Notes under the pieces: model-generated | The model's input: only the letters and a program-made list of their open reading frames with translations | The model's database searches: none | What the model was told of the DNA's origin: nothing | Assembly (NCBI GenBank): GCA_023460995.1 | Contig: JAEWOE010000002.1 | Span: 91,920 to 155,919 of the forward strand | DNA: 64,000 bases | Source: Bacillota bacterium | GTDB lineage: Bacteria > Bacillota_I > Bacilli_A > RF39 > UBA660 | Direction of reading: 5' to 3' | Position numbers and translations under genes: made by a program | Part shown: piece after piece, positions 27,252 to 35,102 of the stretch | Numbering within the stretch: position 1 is the first letter of the stretch | How the letters are laid out: each line of letters opens with the position of its first letter

Positions 27252-27282
27252 AAAATCCTTAATTTATTATTAAGGATTTTTT
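27252..27282 (+). terminator. Terminator of the Hpt-receiver gene
   Basis: AAAATCCTTAA pairs with TTAAGGATTTT around a 7-base loop, then TT. Confidence 0.85.
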
Positions 27283-27297
27283 ATACAAAAATTGTGA

Positions 27298-27326
27298 TTG
27301 ATTTTTAATATCAATATTGTTATAAT
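27298..27326 (+). promoter_or_regulatory. Promoter upstream of the UPF0316 gene
   Basis: TTGATT (27298-27303), 17-base spacer, TATAAT (27321-27326) with TGT before it. It lies about 200 bases before the gene. Confidence 0.7.
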
Positions 27327-27332
27327 TATATA

Positions 27333-27528
27333 GAAAGTATGGTACAAGTTAGCTTATAAATTATTATCACATCATTAGTATCATGTTTTTTATTGTCTAT
27401 TTAATCTTGTTATTTACTAATATAGTTTAGGTTCTATTTACATAACTTACTATTTTTATAGTTATAGTAATTATGGTTATACTATTAACAAACATTATAT
27501 TAATAACTCGAAGAAGAAAAGGTGAATT
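27333..27528 (+). other. Long AT-rich leader of the UPF0316 gene
   Basis: About 195 untranslated bases, with several imperfect inverted repeats (for example TTATAGTAATTATGGTTATA near 27458-27480) and no open frame. No riboswitch class recognised. Confidence 0.4.
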
Positions 27529-28044
27529 ATGGAAATTTTATTATTATGCGTTAAGATATTTTTTGTGAGGATACTAGATGTATCATTAGGTACAGTAAGA
27601 ACTATAATAACAGTAAAAGGTAAAAAAGTTATTGCGAGCGCAGTTGGATTTGTTGAAGTTTTGATATGGTTCTCAGTTGTTAAAGAAGCTTTAAATACTG
27701 ATATTCAAAGTATATGGATTGCAATTAGTTATGCCTTAGGTTTTGCAACAGGTACTTTTGTTGGTGGATTTTTATCAGATAAATTTATAAGTGGAAATTT
27801 GACAGTACAAGTTATTTTAAGTAATCGTAATGATGAAATAGTAACTTCTATTAGAAAAGCAGGTTATGCAACCACTGTTATAGATGTTAAGGGACAAGAT
27901 CAAGACCAACTAAAATATATGCTTCTTATGGAAATTAATAAAAAACGTGTTGATCATTTAAAAAAACTTATTAAAAGTTTAGATGAAAAAGCATTTATAG
28001 TTATTAGTGAAACGAAAACAGTTCAAAATGGGTATTTTAGATAA
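27529..28044 (+). CDS. UPF0316 (DUF5698-DUF2179) membrane protein
   Basis: Of 171 residues, the first 85 form three membrane helices (DUF5698 type, with RILDVSLGTVRTI near the start). The rest is a soluble DUF2179 domain (IRKAGYATTVIDVKGQD... KYMLLMEINKKR). DUF2179 is PII-like and may bind a nucleotide, but the role is unknown. AAAGGTGA lies 5 bases before the ATG. The stop lies inside a terminator hairpin. Confidence 0.85.
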   Translation: MEILLLCVKIFFVRILDVSLGTVRTIITVKGKKVIASAVGFVEVLIWFSVVKEALNTDIQSIWIAISYALGFATGTFVGGFLSDKFISGNLTVQVILSNRNDEIVTSIRKAGYATTVIDVKGQDQDQLKYMLLMEINKKRVDHLKKLIKSLDEKAFIVISETKTVQNGYFR

Positions 28045-28059
28045 TATCCATTTTGTTTT
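28024..28059 (+). terminator. Terminator overlapping the end of the UPF0316 gene
   Basis: CAAAATGG pairs with CCATTTTG, then TTTTAT. Confidence 0.7.
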
Positions 28060-28087
28060 ATATAGTAAAATAGAAAGGAAGAACGAA

Positions 28088-29311
28088 ATGATAGATAATT
28101 ACAATAAATATGCTAATTTATTACTGTCTAAATGTTTAAACATAAAAGAAGGAGAACCTTTACTTATTCAGGCACCTATAGAAAATATTGATTTTGTAAG
28201 AATAGTTGCTAAAAGAGCTTATGAACTAGGAGTTAATGATATATATTTTGATTTTGATGATGATATTTTAAAGCATGATCAACTCTTAAGTTTAGACGTA
28301 GAAAGTTTAAAAAAAAGTAGGTTTTGGAATAAAAAAATATTTGATGAGTATGCAAATAAAGGGGCTGCTTTTTTGATGCTTTATGGTGATAATCCAGACT
28401 TAACAAATGATATAGATCCTATTAAAGTAGGTGAAGTAGCCAAAGTAAATAGACTATCTAGACCCATTTATAAAGCAAAACAGTCTATAAATGAGGTGTC
28501 TTGGTGCATTGCTTCAGTAGCAACCGAAGCATGGGCAAGAAAAATATTTCCAAATAGTATAAATCCTAAATCAGAACTTTGGAATAAAATATTTGAAATG
28601 TGCCTTATTAATAGTGAAAATCCATTAATAGAATGGGATAAAAAAGTTGCTATTAATAGTAAAAGGTGTGAATTATTAAATAATAATGTTTTTAAAGAAC
28701 TACATTATACCAATAGCTTAGGAACTGATTTATTAATAAAACTATCAGATGATGCCATATGGTGTGGTGGTGATGAAGAAACTGTTGATGGAAGAAAAGT
28801 AATTATGAATATGCCAACAGAAGAAGTATTTACAACTCCAATAATGACAGGAACAAGTGGTGTTGTCTATAGTTCAAAGCCTCTTGTATATAGTGGAGCA
28901 CTAATTGAAAATTTTATGCTAAAATTTGAAGATGGAAAAGTTGTTGGTTTTGAGGCCGAAAAAGGTTATGAAGTACTTAAAAGTATAATTGAAGGTGATG
29001 AACATTCATGTATGTTAGGTGAGGTTGCTTTAGTAGATTATAATTCCCCTATATCTAATTCAGGATTAATATTTTATGAAACTTTATTTGATGAAAATGC
29101 ATCATGTCATTTAGCTTTTGGTAATGGGTTTCCAACCTGCATAAAAAATACTAGTGGTAAAAGCCGTGAAGACTTAATTAAGATGGGAATTAATCAGTCT
29201 AGTGTTCATGTTGATTTCATGATAGGCACTAAAGACTTAACAATAAAAGGTATTAATAAAGATAATGAAGAAGTGCTTATTTTTGATAATGGAAACTTTA
29301 TTTTAAGATAA
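28088..29311 (+). CDS. M29-family aminopeptidase (AmpS/AmpT-like)
   Basis: Cytoplasmic metal-dependent aminopeptidase. The 407 residues follow the family: NYNKYANLLLSKCLNIKEGEPL at the start, then NMPTEEVFTTPIMTGTSGVV and GEVALVDYNSPISNSGLIFYETLFDENASCHLAFG with the metal-binding Glu and His residues, and a conserved SSVHVDFMIGT end. ATG 28088 follows AAGGAAG; the longer frame from 28007 would begin within the upstream gene and its terminator. Confidence 0.92.
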   Translation: MIDNYNKYANLLLSKCLNIKEGEPLLIQAPIENIDFVRIVAKRAYELGVNDIYFDFDDDILKHDQLLSLDVESLKKSRFWNKKIFDEYANKGAAFLMLYGDNPDLTNDIDPIKVGEVAKVNRLSRPIYKAKQSINEVSWCIASVATEAWARKIFPNSINPKSELWNKIFEMCLINSENPLIEWDKKVAINSKRCELLNNNVFKELHYTNSLGTDLLIKLSDDAIWCGGDEETVDGRKVIMNMPTEEVFTTPIMTGTSGVVYSSKPLVYSGALIENFMLKFEDGKVVGFEAEKGYEVLKSIIEGDEHSCMLGEVALVDYNSPISNSGLIFYETLFDENASCHLAFGNGFPTCIKNTSGKSREDLIKMGINQSSVHVDFMIGTKDLTIKGINKDNEEVLIFDNGNFILR

Positions 29312-29316
29312 TAAAT

Positions 29317-29342
29317 TAAGACGTTTTATTAATGTCTTTTTT
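29317..29342 (+). terminator. Terminator of the M29 peptidase gene
   Basis: AAGAC pairs with GTCTT around an 11-base loop, then a T run. Confidence 0.6.
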
Positions 29343-29343
29343 C

Positions 29344-29372
29344 TTGTTTAAATTATGTTAATAGTGTATAAT
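29344..29372 (+). promoter_or_regulatory. Promoter of obg
   Basis: TTGTTT (29344-29349), 17-base spacer, TATAAT (29367-29372). Confidence 0.75.
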
Positions 29373-29398
29373 ACTTCTAGGAAAAGGGGCGTGGTAAT

Positions 29399-30673
29399 AT
29401 GTTCGTAGATGAAGTTACGCTTGAGTTACAGGCCGGTGATGGCGGTAATGGTTGTCTAGCATTTAGACGAGAAAAATTTGTAGAAATGGGTGGACCATTT
29501 GGTGGTAGTGGTGGTAAAGGATCAAACATCATTTTTAAAGTTGATGAAGGATTAAATACACTACTTGATTTAAGATATAAAAGAGTTATAAAAGGCAATA
29601 AAGGTGAAAACGGAGAAGGTAAAGGGAAACATGGAGCAGCTGCAACAGATGTTGTTGTTAAAGTTCCCCAAGGTACTATAATTACTGATTATGAATCAGG
29701 TTTAGTTATAGCGGATCTTACTAATAAAAATGAAGAGGTTATAGCTGCTTATGGTGGCCGTGGTGGTAGAGGAAACATTGCTTTCGCAACTCGTGCTAAT
29801 CCAGCGCCTGCATATGCTGAAAATGGTGAACCTGGTGAGTATAGAAAAATAAAAGTAGAACTTAAACTACTTGCTGATGTTGGTCTTGTTGGACTTCCTA
29901 GTGTAGGAAAATCAACTTTTATTTCTAAAATTAGTGCCGCTAAACCAAAAATTGCAGCTTATCATTTTACGACATTATCACCTAATTTAGGTGTTGTAAG
30001 AACAATTGATAATAGAAGTTTTGTTGTTGCAGATTTACCTGGATTAATAAAAGGAGCTTCTTTAGGAGAAGGTCTTGGTGATAAATTCTTAAGACATATT
30101 GAAAGAACAAGAGTTATTGCCCATATTATAGATATGAGTGGTTTTGAAGGTAGAGATCCTTATGATGACTATTTAGTTATTAATAAAGAACTTGATGATT
30201 TTAGTAAAAAGATATTAAAGAAACCACAAGTAGTAATAGCTAATAAAATGGATATAGACGGTGCTGAATTAAATCTTGAAATTTTTCGTAAGAAAGTAAA
30301 AGATGTTGAAGTATATCCTATATCAGCAGCTACTGGTAAAGGAATTGATGAAGTTCTTATAAAGATAGCTGATATGCTTGATACTATTGAAAGACAACCA
30401 TTATATGAAGAAGATGAAATAGAAAGTCATGTTCTATATAAGTTTGAAAGAGAAAAACCATTTACAATTAATCATGAAGGACGTACTTGGGTTGTTCGTG
30501 GTAAAGAAGTAGAAAAAATGCTTCGTATGACAAGCTTTAGAACAGATGAAGCTGCTAATAGATTTGCTAATAAATTACGCAAAATGGGTATTGATGCTAA
30601 GTTAAAAGAACTTGGCGCTGTTGAAGGCGATACAATAAGAATATTAGATTTAGAATTTGAATACAAGGACTAA
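29399..30673 (+). CDS. obg: GTPase Obg/CgtA
   Basis: Essential GTPase of 50S ribosome assembly and stress control. The 424 residues hold the glycine-rich Obg fold (1-158, GDGGNGCLAFRREKF), the G domain (GLPSVGKST P-loop, DLPGLIKGAS switch, NKMD, SAATGKG) and a C-terminal OCT domain (about 345-424). In Bacillus obg lies just after rpmA; here two other units intervene. Confidence 0.97.
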   Translation: MFVDEVTLELQAGDGGNGCLAFRREKFVEMGGPFGGSGGKGSNIIFKVDEGLNTLLDLRYKRVIKGNKGENGEGKGKHGAAATDVVVKVPQGTIITDYESGLVIADLTNKNEEVIAAYGGRGGRGNIAFATRANPAPAYAENGEPGEYRKIKVELKLLADVGLVGLPSVGKSTFISKISAAKPKIAAYHFTTLSPNLGVVRTIDNRSFVVADLPGLIKGASLGEGLGDKFLRHIERTRVIAHIIDMSGFEGRDPYDDYLVINKELDDFSKKILKKPQVVIANKMDIDGAELNLEIFRKKVKDVEVYPISAATGKGIDEVLIKIADMLDTIERQPLYEEDEIESHVLYKFEREKPFTINHEGRTWVVRGKEVEKMLRMTSFRTDEAANRFANKLRKMGIDAKLKELGAVEGDTIRILDLEFEYKD

Positions 30674-30699
30674 AAAGATAGATTTAAATCTATCTTTTT
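30672..30699 (+). terminator. Terminator of obg
   Basis: A perfect 28-base palindrome: AAAAAGATAGATTT followed by its exact complement ending in TTTTT. Confidence 0.85.
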
Positions 30700-30700
30700 A

Positions 30701-30709
30701 TGTTATAAT
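30701..30709 (+). promoter_or_regulatory. Extended -10 promoter of the 30733 gene
   Basis: TGTTATAAT, 23 bases before the ATG. Confidence 0.55.
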
Positions 30710-30732
30710 TATTATAGAGTAGGTGAAGCAGC

Positions 30733-31476
30733 ATGAAGGTAGTTTATCATGGCAGTAGTTTTTCTAAATTAGAAACAATTACACCGCATCAAAGTATTCA
30801 TGGAAATTATGTATATGCAACAAATAATAAAGTTATTGCTATTATAATGGCTCATAAATATGGTTCAGATTTCACTTATAGTTTTGGTAGAGAAAATAGG
30901 AAAGAACCATATAATTTAGTTGAAAGAATTCCTGGTGCTTTTGATATAATGTATAAAAGTTCAGCTTCTATTTATAGTTTAGACGGTAGTAATTTTACAA
31001 AAATCAACACAAGTTTTAACGAAATAGTAAGTACTGAAGAAGAAAAAGTTTTAGGAGAAGAAAAAATAACTAATTTATTAAAAGTAATTAATAATTTAGA
31101 AAAAGAAAACGTAATTAAAGTATATAGATATCCAAATAAACCAGAAGGTTTTAAAAGAGATGGTTCAGATTTAATAGAAAAACTGGCAGCAGGGCAAGAT
31201 TTTGAAACGATAAGAAGTAGGTATATATCTTTGCTTAGTTATTATCCTGAACTACTTGATAAAGTAAATGATAAATTATTTAGTATTAACAAATCTTTTC
31301 CAGGGTTTAATACAAGTGATTTATTTAATATATTAGATTATTGTATTGCAAGATATAATCAAGATCCTAAAAATGAACCTTTCTTAAAATTAAAACTTAA
31401 TAAGTTTACAAAGTTATATCCAATATATTTTAAGGATATTAATTTAGTTGATATATGTAATAAAAAAACAATTTAA
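30733..31476 (+). CDS. Hypothetical protein with ADP-ribosyltransferase-like N-terminus
   Basis: Soluble product of 247 residues. The N-terminus (VVYHGSS... ITPHQSIHGNYVYATNN) resembles the first strands of the ADP-ribosyltransferase fold, where an H-G-S/T motif contacts NAD and a later Y/S-containing strand follows. I see no clear third catalytic residue, so enzymatic activity is unproved. The second half is helical. It is a single-gene unit, AGGTGA before the ATG, ending in a perfect terminator shared with the DUF192 gene. Confidence 0.65.
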   Translation: MKVVYHGSSFSKLETITPHQSIHGNYVYATNNKVIAIIMAHKYGSDFTYSFGRENRKEPYNLVERIPGAFDIMYKSSASIYSLDGSNFTKINTSFNEIVSTEEEKVLGEEKITNLLKVINNLEKENVIKVYRYPNKPEGFKRDGSDLIEKLAAGQDFETIRSRYISLLSYYPELLDKVNDKLFSINKSFPGFNTSDLFNILDYCIARYNQDPKNEPFLKLKLNKFTKLYPIYFKDINLVDICNKKTI

Positions 31477-31494
31477 TATGTATTAAATTGTTTT
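31465..31494. terminator. Bidirectional terminator
   Basis: AAAACAATTTAATA pairs perfectly with TATTAAATTGTTTT; it serves two convergent genes. Confidence 0.88.
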
Positions 31495-31783
31495 ATTTTA
31501 TATAATCGCCAACTTTATAGTTGTAGTAATTAACTGGAGACTCGTATGCATAATACACATTTTTTTTAGGTAATATTACCTTATATGGTTTTATATTTTT
31601 ATATATATATAATATCTTATTATTTTTATCTGTCATATGAACATCTATATTAATAAACATGAACATAGTATGAATACTATTACATCTTGGAAAGCACAAT
31701 ATATAATTAACTTTTCTTTTAAACATTAGTCCAAAGAATCTTGAAAAAAAACTTTTACAAATAATAACATCTAACTTATTCAT
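31493..31783 (-). CDS. DUF192 family protein
   Basis: The 96 residues match DUF192: FFSRFFGLMF, then FPRCNSIHTMFMFINIDVHMTDKNNKIL, and a C-terminal YYAYESPVNYYNYKVGD. Function unknown; members are usually small secreted or cytoplasmic beta proteins. The start is ATG 31783, 6 bases after GGTGA; a longer form from TTG 31795 is less likely. In many Firmicutes DUF192 genes sit beside Tad-pilus genes, and here it is divergent from flp. Confidence 0.8.
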   Translation of the reverse strand: MNKLDVIICKSFFSRFFGLMFKRKVNYILCFPRCNSIHTMFMFINIDVHMTDKNNKILYIYKNIKPYKVILPKKNVYYAYESPVNYYNYKVGDYIK

Positions 31784-31799
31784 ATTCTTCACCAATCAT

Positions 31800-31808
31800 A
31801 TTATAACA
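31800..31808 (-). promoter_or_regulatory. Extended -10 promoter of the DUF192 gene
   Basis: Minus-strand TGTTATAAT, 17 bases before its ATG; its upstream region meets the flp promoter. Confidence 0.6.
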
Positions 31809-31818
31809 TAAAAAGTAA

Positions 31819-31847
31819 TTGACAAAAATATATAAAAAGTATAAAAT
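31819..31847 (+). promoter_or_regulatory. Promoter of flp
   Basis: TTGACA (31819-31824), 17-base spacer, TAAAAT (31842-31847). Confidence 0.75.
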
Positions 31848-31885
31848 TGAAGTATAAAAGGGTAGTAATTGGGTAGGAGGATTTT

Positions 31886-32080
31886 ATGAATAATAAAGGA
31901 CAAGCTTTAGTAGAGTATTTATTAATAATTGCTTTAATTAGTGTTATTGTAGTAAGTCTAGTTAAGTTACTAGGAGGATACTTACAAGATTCTGTTACCA
32001 AGTCATCTTGTAATTTAATTGACAAAGTTTATGTAGCAGGGGAAAAACCAGGCGAAGGTTACTGCGCAGAATCAGAATAG
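31886..32080 (+). CDS. flp: Flp-type pilin (Tad pilus major subunit)
   Basis: A 64-residue pilin precursor. MNNKG is followed by QALVEYLLIIALISVIVV: the class III prepilin signal with cleavage after Gly 5, Glu at +5 and Tyr at +6, then a hydrophobic helix. The short tail has two Cys (CNL, YC). TAGGAGG lies 6 bases before the ATG. It has its own consensus-like promoter and a terminator, separating it from the assembly genes, as suits an abundant subunit. Confidence 0.92.
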   Translation: MNNKGQALVEYLLIIALISVIVVSLVKLLGGYLQDSVTKSSCNLIDKVYVAGEKPGEGYCAESE

Positions 32081-32090
32081 AATAGTTTTT

Positions 32091-32126
32091 AAAAGAAGAA
32101 ATATTTATGTACTTCTTCTTTTTTAT
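32091..32126 (+). terminator. Terminator between flp and tadE
   Basis: AGAAGAA pairs with TTCTTCT around a 12-base loop, then a T run. Confidence 0.7.
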
Positions 32127-32145
32127 TGTTTAATTAGTCGTTTTT

Positions 32146-32154
32146 TGGTATAAT
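32146..32154 (+). promoter_or_regulatory. Extended -10 promoter of the tad assembly genes
   Basis: TGGTATAAT, 28 bases before tadE. Confidence 0.65.
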
Positions 32155-32181
32155 CTTATTAAGATATGCGAGTGTGATTAT

Positions 32182-32556
32182 ATGATAAAAGATATAAGGA
32201 ATAGCAAAGGGCAAGCTTTAGTAGAATTTGTTCTTGTAATGCCTATTTTTATCTTTATTATTATGGCTATGATAGATTTAGGAAATATTATATATAAAAA
32301 GTATAATCTAGAAAATACACTTGATACGGTAGTAGAATTATATAGGCAAGGAGAAAGTCAAAAGATGGCAGCCTATGCATCAGTTGAAAATATTGATTTG
32401 GATATTTCTTCTGTTAGTACTGATTTAACTAAAGTATCTGTTACGAAAACTATAAATATAATAACACCAGGATTAAATAATATACTCGGCAAAGATTATA
32501 CCTTATCAGTAGATAGAACTATTTTTTTTGAAAAGGAAACGTCTATAAATGAATGA
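32182..32556 (+). CDS. tadE: TadE-like pseudopilin
   Basis: 124 residues with SKG, then QALVEFVLVMPIFIFIIMAMIDLGNI: the TadE signature with Glu +5, followed by a soluble domain. In Tad systems TadE is processed by the prepilin peptidase and helps pilus assembly. It overlaps the next gene by 8 bases. Confidence 0.88.
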   Translation: MIKDIRNSKGQALVEFVLVMPIFIFIIMAMIDLGNIIYKKYNLENTLDTVVELYRQGESQKMAAYASVENIDLDISSVSTDLTKVSVTKTINIITPGLNNILGKDYTLSVDRTIFFEKETSINE

Positions 32557-32941
32557 TAGAAAAGGACAAGTTTTAGTTGCCTTTGTCTTATTAATACCAG
32601 TAATAATAATGCTGCTGGCGTTAATAGTAGATGTTGGTTTTCTATATGTAGAAAAAAGAAATACTGATAATGTGGTAAGGGATATAACAAATTATGGGCT
32701 TGATAACTTAAATTTAGAAAAAGATATATTACAAGGAAAGATAACTGAGTTAATTAATGCTAATTTAGACGATATACAAAATCTTAATATAAATATTGAT
32801 ACTAACAGTGTTGAAATAGATATAACAAGAAATAAGCAAAGTATATTTTCAAATGTATATAAAAAAGCAAGTTATAAAATAACTTCAAATTATATTGGTA
32901 ACATTAATAATTCTGTAAATGATGTAAGGAAGGAGTCATAG
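32549..32941 (+). CDS. TadE/TadG-like pseudopilin lacking the +5 glutamate
   Basis: The 130 residues begin MNDRKG, then QVLVAFVLLIPVIIMLLALIVDVGFLYVEKRN, a TadE/TadG-type membrane helix. The +5 position is Ala instead of Glu, so processing and helix packing may differ from TadE. No von Willebrand domain is present, so it is much shorter than usual TadG. It sits between tadE and tadZ. Confidence 0.75.
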   Translation: MNDRKGQVLVAFVLLIPVIIMLLALIVDVGFLYVEKRNTDNVVRDITNYGLDNLNLEKDILQGKITELINANLDDIQNLNINIDTNSVEIDITRNKQSIFSNVYKKASYKITSNYIGNINNSVNDVRKES

Positions 32942-32942
32942 T

Positions 32943-33770
32943 ATGGCATTAAAAAAGGCTAAAATATTAACAATAACATCTGTAAGTGGAGGAACTGGAA
33001 AGACAACTACTGCTCTTTGCGTAGCAGGAACTTACTCAACTCTTGGAAAAAAAGTTTTAGTAATAGATTTAGATTTATATACAGGGACTATTGCTGCTGC
33101 TTTAAACTTAGATGTTAAATCAGACATGTTTATCTTAGTTAATGATTTAAATAATAATAAATTTAAAGGATTAGATGAATATGTAACAAGTTACAGCGAA
33201 AATATTGATATTTTACCAGCTACTAAAGATCCTAGATATGCTAATAAAATTAATGCTAGTTATTTACAACTGGTTTTTGATAAATACTGTAATAAATATG
33301 ATTTGATTGTAGTTGATACAGCTGATGATTTTTCACCTTTTAATTTAGTTACTTTCGATTATAGTGACTTAATTATATACGTTATTAATAACGATGCAGT
33401 AAATTTAAAAAACATGCGTACTATGGTGTCAATATTTAAAGATATGGGTCTTACTAAATATAGAATATTCCTTAATGAGGCAAATAGTATTCATAAAAAT
33501 TATTTCACAAAAAATGATATGAAGAATATTATGAAAGCTAATATAGATTATACTGTTACAAACAGATTCTTTATTAAAAATATAGATAAATATTTCTTAG
33601 ATGGAGTAATTTTGACTTTAGATAAAACAATTAGATCAAAGTATAAAAAAGATATTAAAGAGTTTGAAGAAATTGCTAAGGTTATTATTGGTGAAACTGA
33701 GAAGAATGATAAAAAAGTTGAAAAAGTAAGAGTTTCTAATGACAAAGTAATGAAAGGGGAAAATGAATAG
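32943..33770 (+). CDS. tadZ: TadZ/CpaE-like MinD-family ATPase
   Basis: A 275-residue P-loop ATPase of the MinD/ParA type. The deviant Walker A is SGGTGKTTTAL, and VVDTADD is the Walker B-like strand. In Tad systems TadZ localises the pilus machine at the cell pole. The usual N-terminal receiver-like domain is absent. A charged C-terminal tail follows. AAGGAAGGAG lies before the ATG. Confidence 0.85.
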   Translation: MALKKAKILTITSVSGGTGKTTTALCVAGTYSTLGKKVLVIDLDLYTGTIAAALNLDVKSDMFILVNDLNNNKFKGLDEYVTSYSENIDILPATKDPRYANKINASYLQLVFDKYCNKYDLIVVDTADDFSPFNLVTFDYSDLIIYVINNDAVNLKNMRTMVSIFKDMGLTKYRIFLNEANSIHKNYFTKNDMKNIMKANIDYTVTNRFFIKNIDKYFLDGVILTLDKTIRSKYKKDIKEFEEIAKVIIGETEKNDKKVEKVRVSNDKVMKGENE

Positions 33771-35094
33771 TATGAAGAGTTTTACAGAAGAATTCCAAGT
33801 AAGTATTAAAAAGAATAATTATGTTGAAACTTCCGATTACGAAACATTTCCTAACAAAGTATTACTTGACGAACTTAGAAATAAAATTATTCAAAATTTA
33901 ATTGATAATCGTACCTCATCAAGTGGTGCTCTAGATACTTTTATCAAAAGACAAATAGATGCTACTATTGAAGGATATGATTTAACAGGAGTTGAGATAT
34001 CTTATATCTATAACATGATAGATAATGAGATTAATGGATGTGGACCATTAACGGAACTTATGGAAGATCCTAATATAACTGAAATAATGGTTAATGGAAT
34101 AGACCAAATTTATATTGAAATTGATGGACGAGTTAGTAAAGATGATAGTGTTTCTTTTATAAATGATGATCATATTATAAGAACAATACAGAGAATGATT
34201 CAGCCTATCGGTAGAACAATTGATGCTGCTAATCCTATGGTTGACGCAAGACTTTCTGATGGTTCTAGACTTAATGCTATTATAGCGCCACTTGCTATTA
34301 ATGGACCAACTATTACTATTCGTAAGTTTAAGGAAGATTTAGTTTCTATAGATGATTTTTTAAGAACAGGAACATTAACTCCTTATATGGCTAGATTCTT
34401 GGAAGCATGTGTTAAAGCTAAATTAAATATTATTATATGTGGTGGTACTGGTTCTGGTAAAACAACACTTCTTAATGTTTTATCCTCATTTATCGGGCAA
34501 GATGAACGTATTGTAACAATAGAGGATGCAGCTGAACTTAGATTAAAACAACCACATGTTGTTTCGCTAGAAACAAGACTTGCAAATTATGAAGGACAAG
34601 GTGCTATAACAATTAGGGATTTAGTTATTAATTCCCTTCGTATGAGACCTGATCGTATTATAGTTGGCGAGTGTCGTGGTGGTGAGGCTTTTGATATGCT
34701 TCAGGCCATGAATACAGGACATTCAGGTAGTTTAACAACTATGCATGCTAATGGGCCTATTGACACTTTAAATAGGCTAGAAACATTAATTTTAATGTCT
34801 GGTATGGAAATACCAGTTAAAGCTATTCGTGAATATATTGAGAAAGCAATAAATGTCGTGGTTCAAACTGAAAGATTTTCTGATGGACGTAGAAGAGTAG
34901 TGGATATTTCTGAGGTTGTTGGATTTAAAGATGATATGATTGAATTAAAACAAATATTTGGATTTAAGCAAACAGGAAGACTTGATAACGGTGATGTTGA
35001 CGGTGAGTTTATTCAATCTAAACATGTGCCAAAAGTATATGAAACAATGAAAGCCTTTGGTGTAGACAGTATAAAAGTTATTTTTGAAAAATAG
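33763..35094 (+). CDS. tadA: Tad pilus assembly ATPase (TadA/CpaF)
   Basis: Hexameric secretion ATPase of 443 residues. The N-terminal domain (40-200) is followed by Walker A GGTGSGKTTLLN, an Asp-box region, Walker B RIIVGECRGGEAFDML and the conserved MNTGHSGSLTTMHAN loop. Start ATG 33763 overlaps the tadZ stop; ATG 33772 is the alternative. It powers assembly of Flp pilin. Confidence 0.95.
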   Translation: MNSMKSFTEEFQVSIKKNNYVETSDYETFPNKVLLDELRNKIIQNLIDNRTSSSGALDTFIKRQIDATIEGYDLTGVEISYIYNMIDNEINGCGPLTELMEDPNITEIMVNGIDQIYIEIDGRVSKDDSVSFINDDHIIRTIQRMIQPIGRTIDAANPMVDARLSDGSRLNAIIAPLAINGPTITIRKFKEDLVSIDDFLRTGTLTPYMARFLEACVKAKLNIIICGGTGSGKTTLLNVLSSFIGQDERIVTIEDAAELRLKQPHVVSLETRLANYEGQGAITIRDLVINSLRMRPDRIIVGECRGGEAFDMLQAMNTGHSGSLTTMHANGPIDTLNRLETLILMSGMEIPVKAIREYIEKAINVVVQTERFSDGRRRVVDISEVVGFKDDMIELKQIFGFKQTGRLDNGDVDGEFIQSKHVPKVYETMKAFGVDSIKVIFEK

Positions 35095-35102
35095 GTGATA
35101 GT

